The notes under the pieces are model-generated. The model had not been told where the DNA came from. It searched no databases and saw only the letters and a list, made by a program, of their open reading frames with translations. From the NCBI RefSeq assembly GCF_900607235.1, contig NZ_LR027853.1, positions 255,428 through 319,427 of the forward strand: DNA of 64,000 bases, in the 5' to 3' direction. A program made the position numbers and the translations under genes. This document shows, in pieces, positions 62,956 through 64,000 of the stretch (the stretch's first letter is position 1; every line of letters starts with the position of its first letter). This DNA comes from Olivibacter jilunii. Its GTDB lineage: Bacteria; Bacteroidota; Bacteroidia; Sphingobacteriales; Sphingobacteriaceae.

Positions 62956-63633
62956 CTAACTTTTCGCTTTCCCCACTTTATCTAGTACAAAGTCGAGCTG
63001 TTGTTCCTCAGTCATATCGGTATTATCTAAAATAATAGCATCTTCGGCTCGTACCAGCGGGCTTTCTTTTCGCGTAGTATCTTGATAATCACGATGGGCG
63101 ATATTTTCGAAAACCTCTTCCAGTGTGATGTTTTCACCTTTGTTCTTTAGTTCCAAGTACCGGCGTTCAGCTCGTATTTTAGGGTCAGCGGTCATGAAAA
63201 TTTTAACCTGCGCATGTGGAAAAACAGCAGTTCCTATATCTCGTCCGTCCATCACCACATTTTTTCGTGCACCCATTTTCTGCTGCTGTTTTACCATTGC
63301 CTGTCGGACCGATTTTATAGCGCTTACGGTACTCACATTTTCAGAAACAGGCATTTGTCTGATTTCGTCGGAGACGTCCTCCTCATTTAAAAGGACATGG
63401 GTTACCCCTTCTTCTTTATGAAAATCGATGTGGATGTGTTCAAGCGCATTTTGCACCTGCTCTTCATTAGTCACATCAATGTTGTTTCGCAAAAAGTATA
63501 AGGTTACAGCTCGGTACATGGCACCACTGTCTACATATACATAATGAAGTTTATTTGCTAAAGCCTTTGCGACCGTGCTTTTCCCGCAGGATGAATAACC
63601 ATCAATCGCTATAATAATATTCTTCTTTGTCAT
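62956..63633 (-). CDS. cmk: Cytidylate kinase
   Basis: Phosphorylates CMP and dCMP. 225 residues. P-loop IDGYSSCGKSTVAKALA near the N-terminus, YVDSGAMYRAVTLYFL (substrate region), VVMDGRDIGTAVFPHAQVKIFMTADPKIRAERR with the CMP-binding Arg/Asp set, and lid HRDYQDTTRKESPLVRAEDA. A perfect -7 box ends 7 bases before the ATG. Nearly 500 bases separate it from rpsA, with which it is often linked. Confidence 0.95.
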   Translation of the reverse strand: MTKKNIIIAIDGYSSCGKSTVAKALANKLHYVYVDSGAMYRAVTLYFLRNNIDVTNEEQVQNALEHIHIDFHKEEGVTHVLLNEEDVSDEIRQMPVSENVSTVSAIKSVRQAMVKQQQKMGARKNVVMDGRDIGTAVFPHAQVKIFMTADPKIRAERRYLELKNKGENITLEEVFENIAHRDYQDTTRKESPLVRAEDAIILDNTDMTEEQQLDFVLDKVGKAKS

Positions 63634-63640
63634 GGGTGCA

Positions 63641-63648
63641 CAAAACTA
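63641..63648 (-). promoter_or_regulatory. -7 promoter box of cmk
   Basis: TAGTTTTG on the minus strand, exact consensus, 7 bases before the ATG. Confidence 0.5.
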
Positions 63649-63747
63649 GAGAAAATGCTTGGTATTCACGAACAGTAATAAGTAGTTTAATGTCTGTTAT
63701 TACTTAACTCTATGGTAGTAAAACCACTAGATTATTTATTACATGCT

Positions 63748-63755
63748 TATCTTTG
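63748..63755 (+). promoter_or_regulatory. -7 promoter box of arfB
   Basis: TATCTTTG, exact consensus, 17 bases before the ATG at 63773. Confidence 0.5.
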
Positions 63756-63772
63756 TGGTTTAATGGGTAATT

Positions 63773-64000
63773 ATGCACAGTATAGATGAATTAAGTCCTT
63801 ATATTCAATATAAAACTTCAAGAAGCGGAGGAAGCGGTGGCCAGCATGTGAACAAGGTTTCTTCGAAGGTTGAGTTACAATTTGATTTCGAAGCTTGTAA
63901 ATTATGGAATGAAGAAGAAAAAACGCACCTACGGCAAAAATTGAGTAATCGATTGTCATCCGAAGGTAAGTTGCAAATTATTAGCCAAAAGGATCGATCC
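63773..64000 (+). CDS. arfB: Alternative ribosome-rescue factor ArfB, N-terminal part (partial)
   Basis: The gene runs off the right edge; 76 codons are visible. The motif SRSGGSGGQHVNKVSSKVEL contains the GGQ loop that hydrolyses peptidyl-tRNA in class I release factors, placed close to the N-terminus as in ArfB/YaeJ rather than in the middle as in RF1 and RF2. ArfB frees ribosomes stalled on mRNAs without a stop codon. The basic C-terminal tail that enters the mRNA channel lies outside the window, so a mitochondrial-ICT1-like or other RF-like protein cannot be fully excluded. Confidence 0.88.
   Translation, partial: MHSIDELSPYIQYKTSRSGGSGGQHVNKVSSKVELQFDFEACKLWNEEEKTHLRQKLSNRLSSEGKLQIISQKDRS

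Overview
The window reads as chromosome of a Bacteroidota bacterium, most likely a member of the Sphingobacteriaceae or a close relative. The evidence is a SusC/SusD pair, a second Oar-like TonB-dependent receptor, several promoters of the Bacteroidota form TTTG-N19/20-TAnnTTTG, few Shine-Dalgarno sequences, and a protein repertoire (six-domain S1, fused DUF1905/YdeI, degenerate GIY-YIG, metallopeptidase-propeller-barrel proteins) usual for that group. The genus cannot be fixed from sequence reading alone. No integrase, transposase, CRISPR array or prophage gene was seen; most of the window is conserved core genome with short accessory stretches.

Layout. 1-4 kb: end of a secreted retropepsin-like protein and an Oar-like TonB receptor. 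4-10 kb: pnp, rpe, then serine biosynthesis (serC, serA). 9.6-10.2 kb: three 119-bp tandem repeats next to tRNA-Ser(TGA). 10.4-15.9 kb (minus): polyprenyl synthase, rnr, a Fur-family regulator, lgt, a LOG-family protein. 16-21.5 kb (plus): recR, an SDR enzyme, then a tryptophan leader peptide with attenuator in front of trpD-trpF-trpB-trpA (trpE, trpG and trpC are absent). 21.6-33.8 kb: MFS transporter, M20 dipeptidase, alaS, a TlpA-like lipoprotein, a response regulator, a GAF histidine kinase, an RluA-type synthase, 3-hydroxyacyl-CoA dehydrogenase, an XRE/S24 regulator and a small GIY-YIG protein. 33.8-46.4 kb (minus): metallopeptidase-propeller-barrel protein, class A PBP, HAD phosphatase, ABC exporter pair, outer-membrane barrel, dnaJ-grpE, ftsE plus a small partner. 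46.7-51.5 kb: small stress and accessory enzymes, tRNA-Arg(CCG) with 135-bp tandem repeats, ychF. 51.7-60.4 kb: a glycan-use locus (ROK regulator, SusC, SusD, GH3 beta-glucosidase). 60.5-64 kb: rpsA, cmk and the start of arfB.

The most interesting signals lie between genes. (1) A complete attenuator precedes trpD: leader peptide MNTTFAHINWWWHEG, mutually exclusive hairpins and an intrinsic terminator. (2) A sequence and hairpin element shared by the serC leader and the leader of trpB inside the trp operon; TrpB consumes serine, so this could couple two pathways. (3) Two intergenic arrays with exactly 11-bp-phased short motifs and unrelated cores (TCCACGT near 23.0 kb, TATCGGG near 62.8 kb). 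(4) Tandem repeats directly downstream of both tRNA genes. (5) Several promoters whose -7 box lies only 4-7 bases before the start codon, or at the mature 5' end of a tRNA, implying near-leaderless transcripts. All functions are inferred from sequence patterns; no database search was run.
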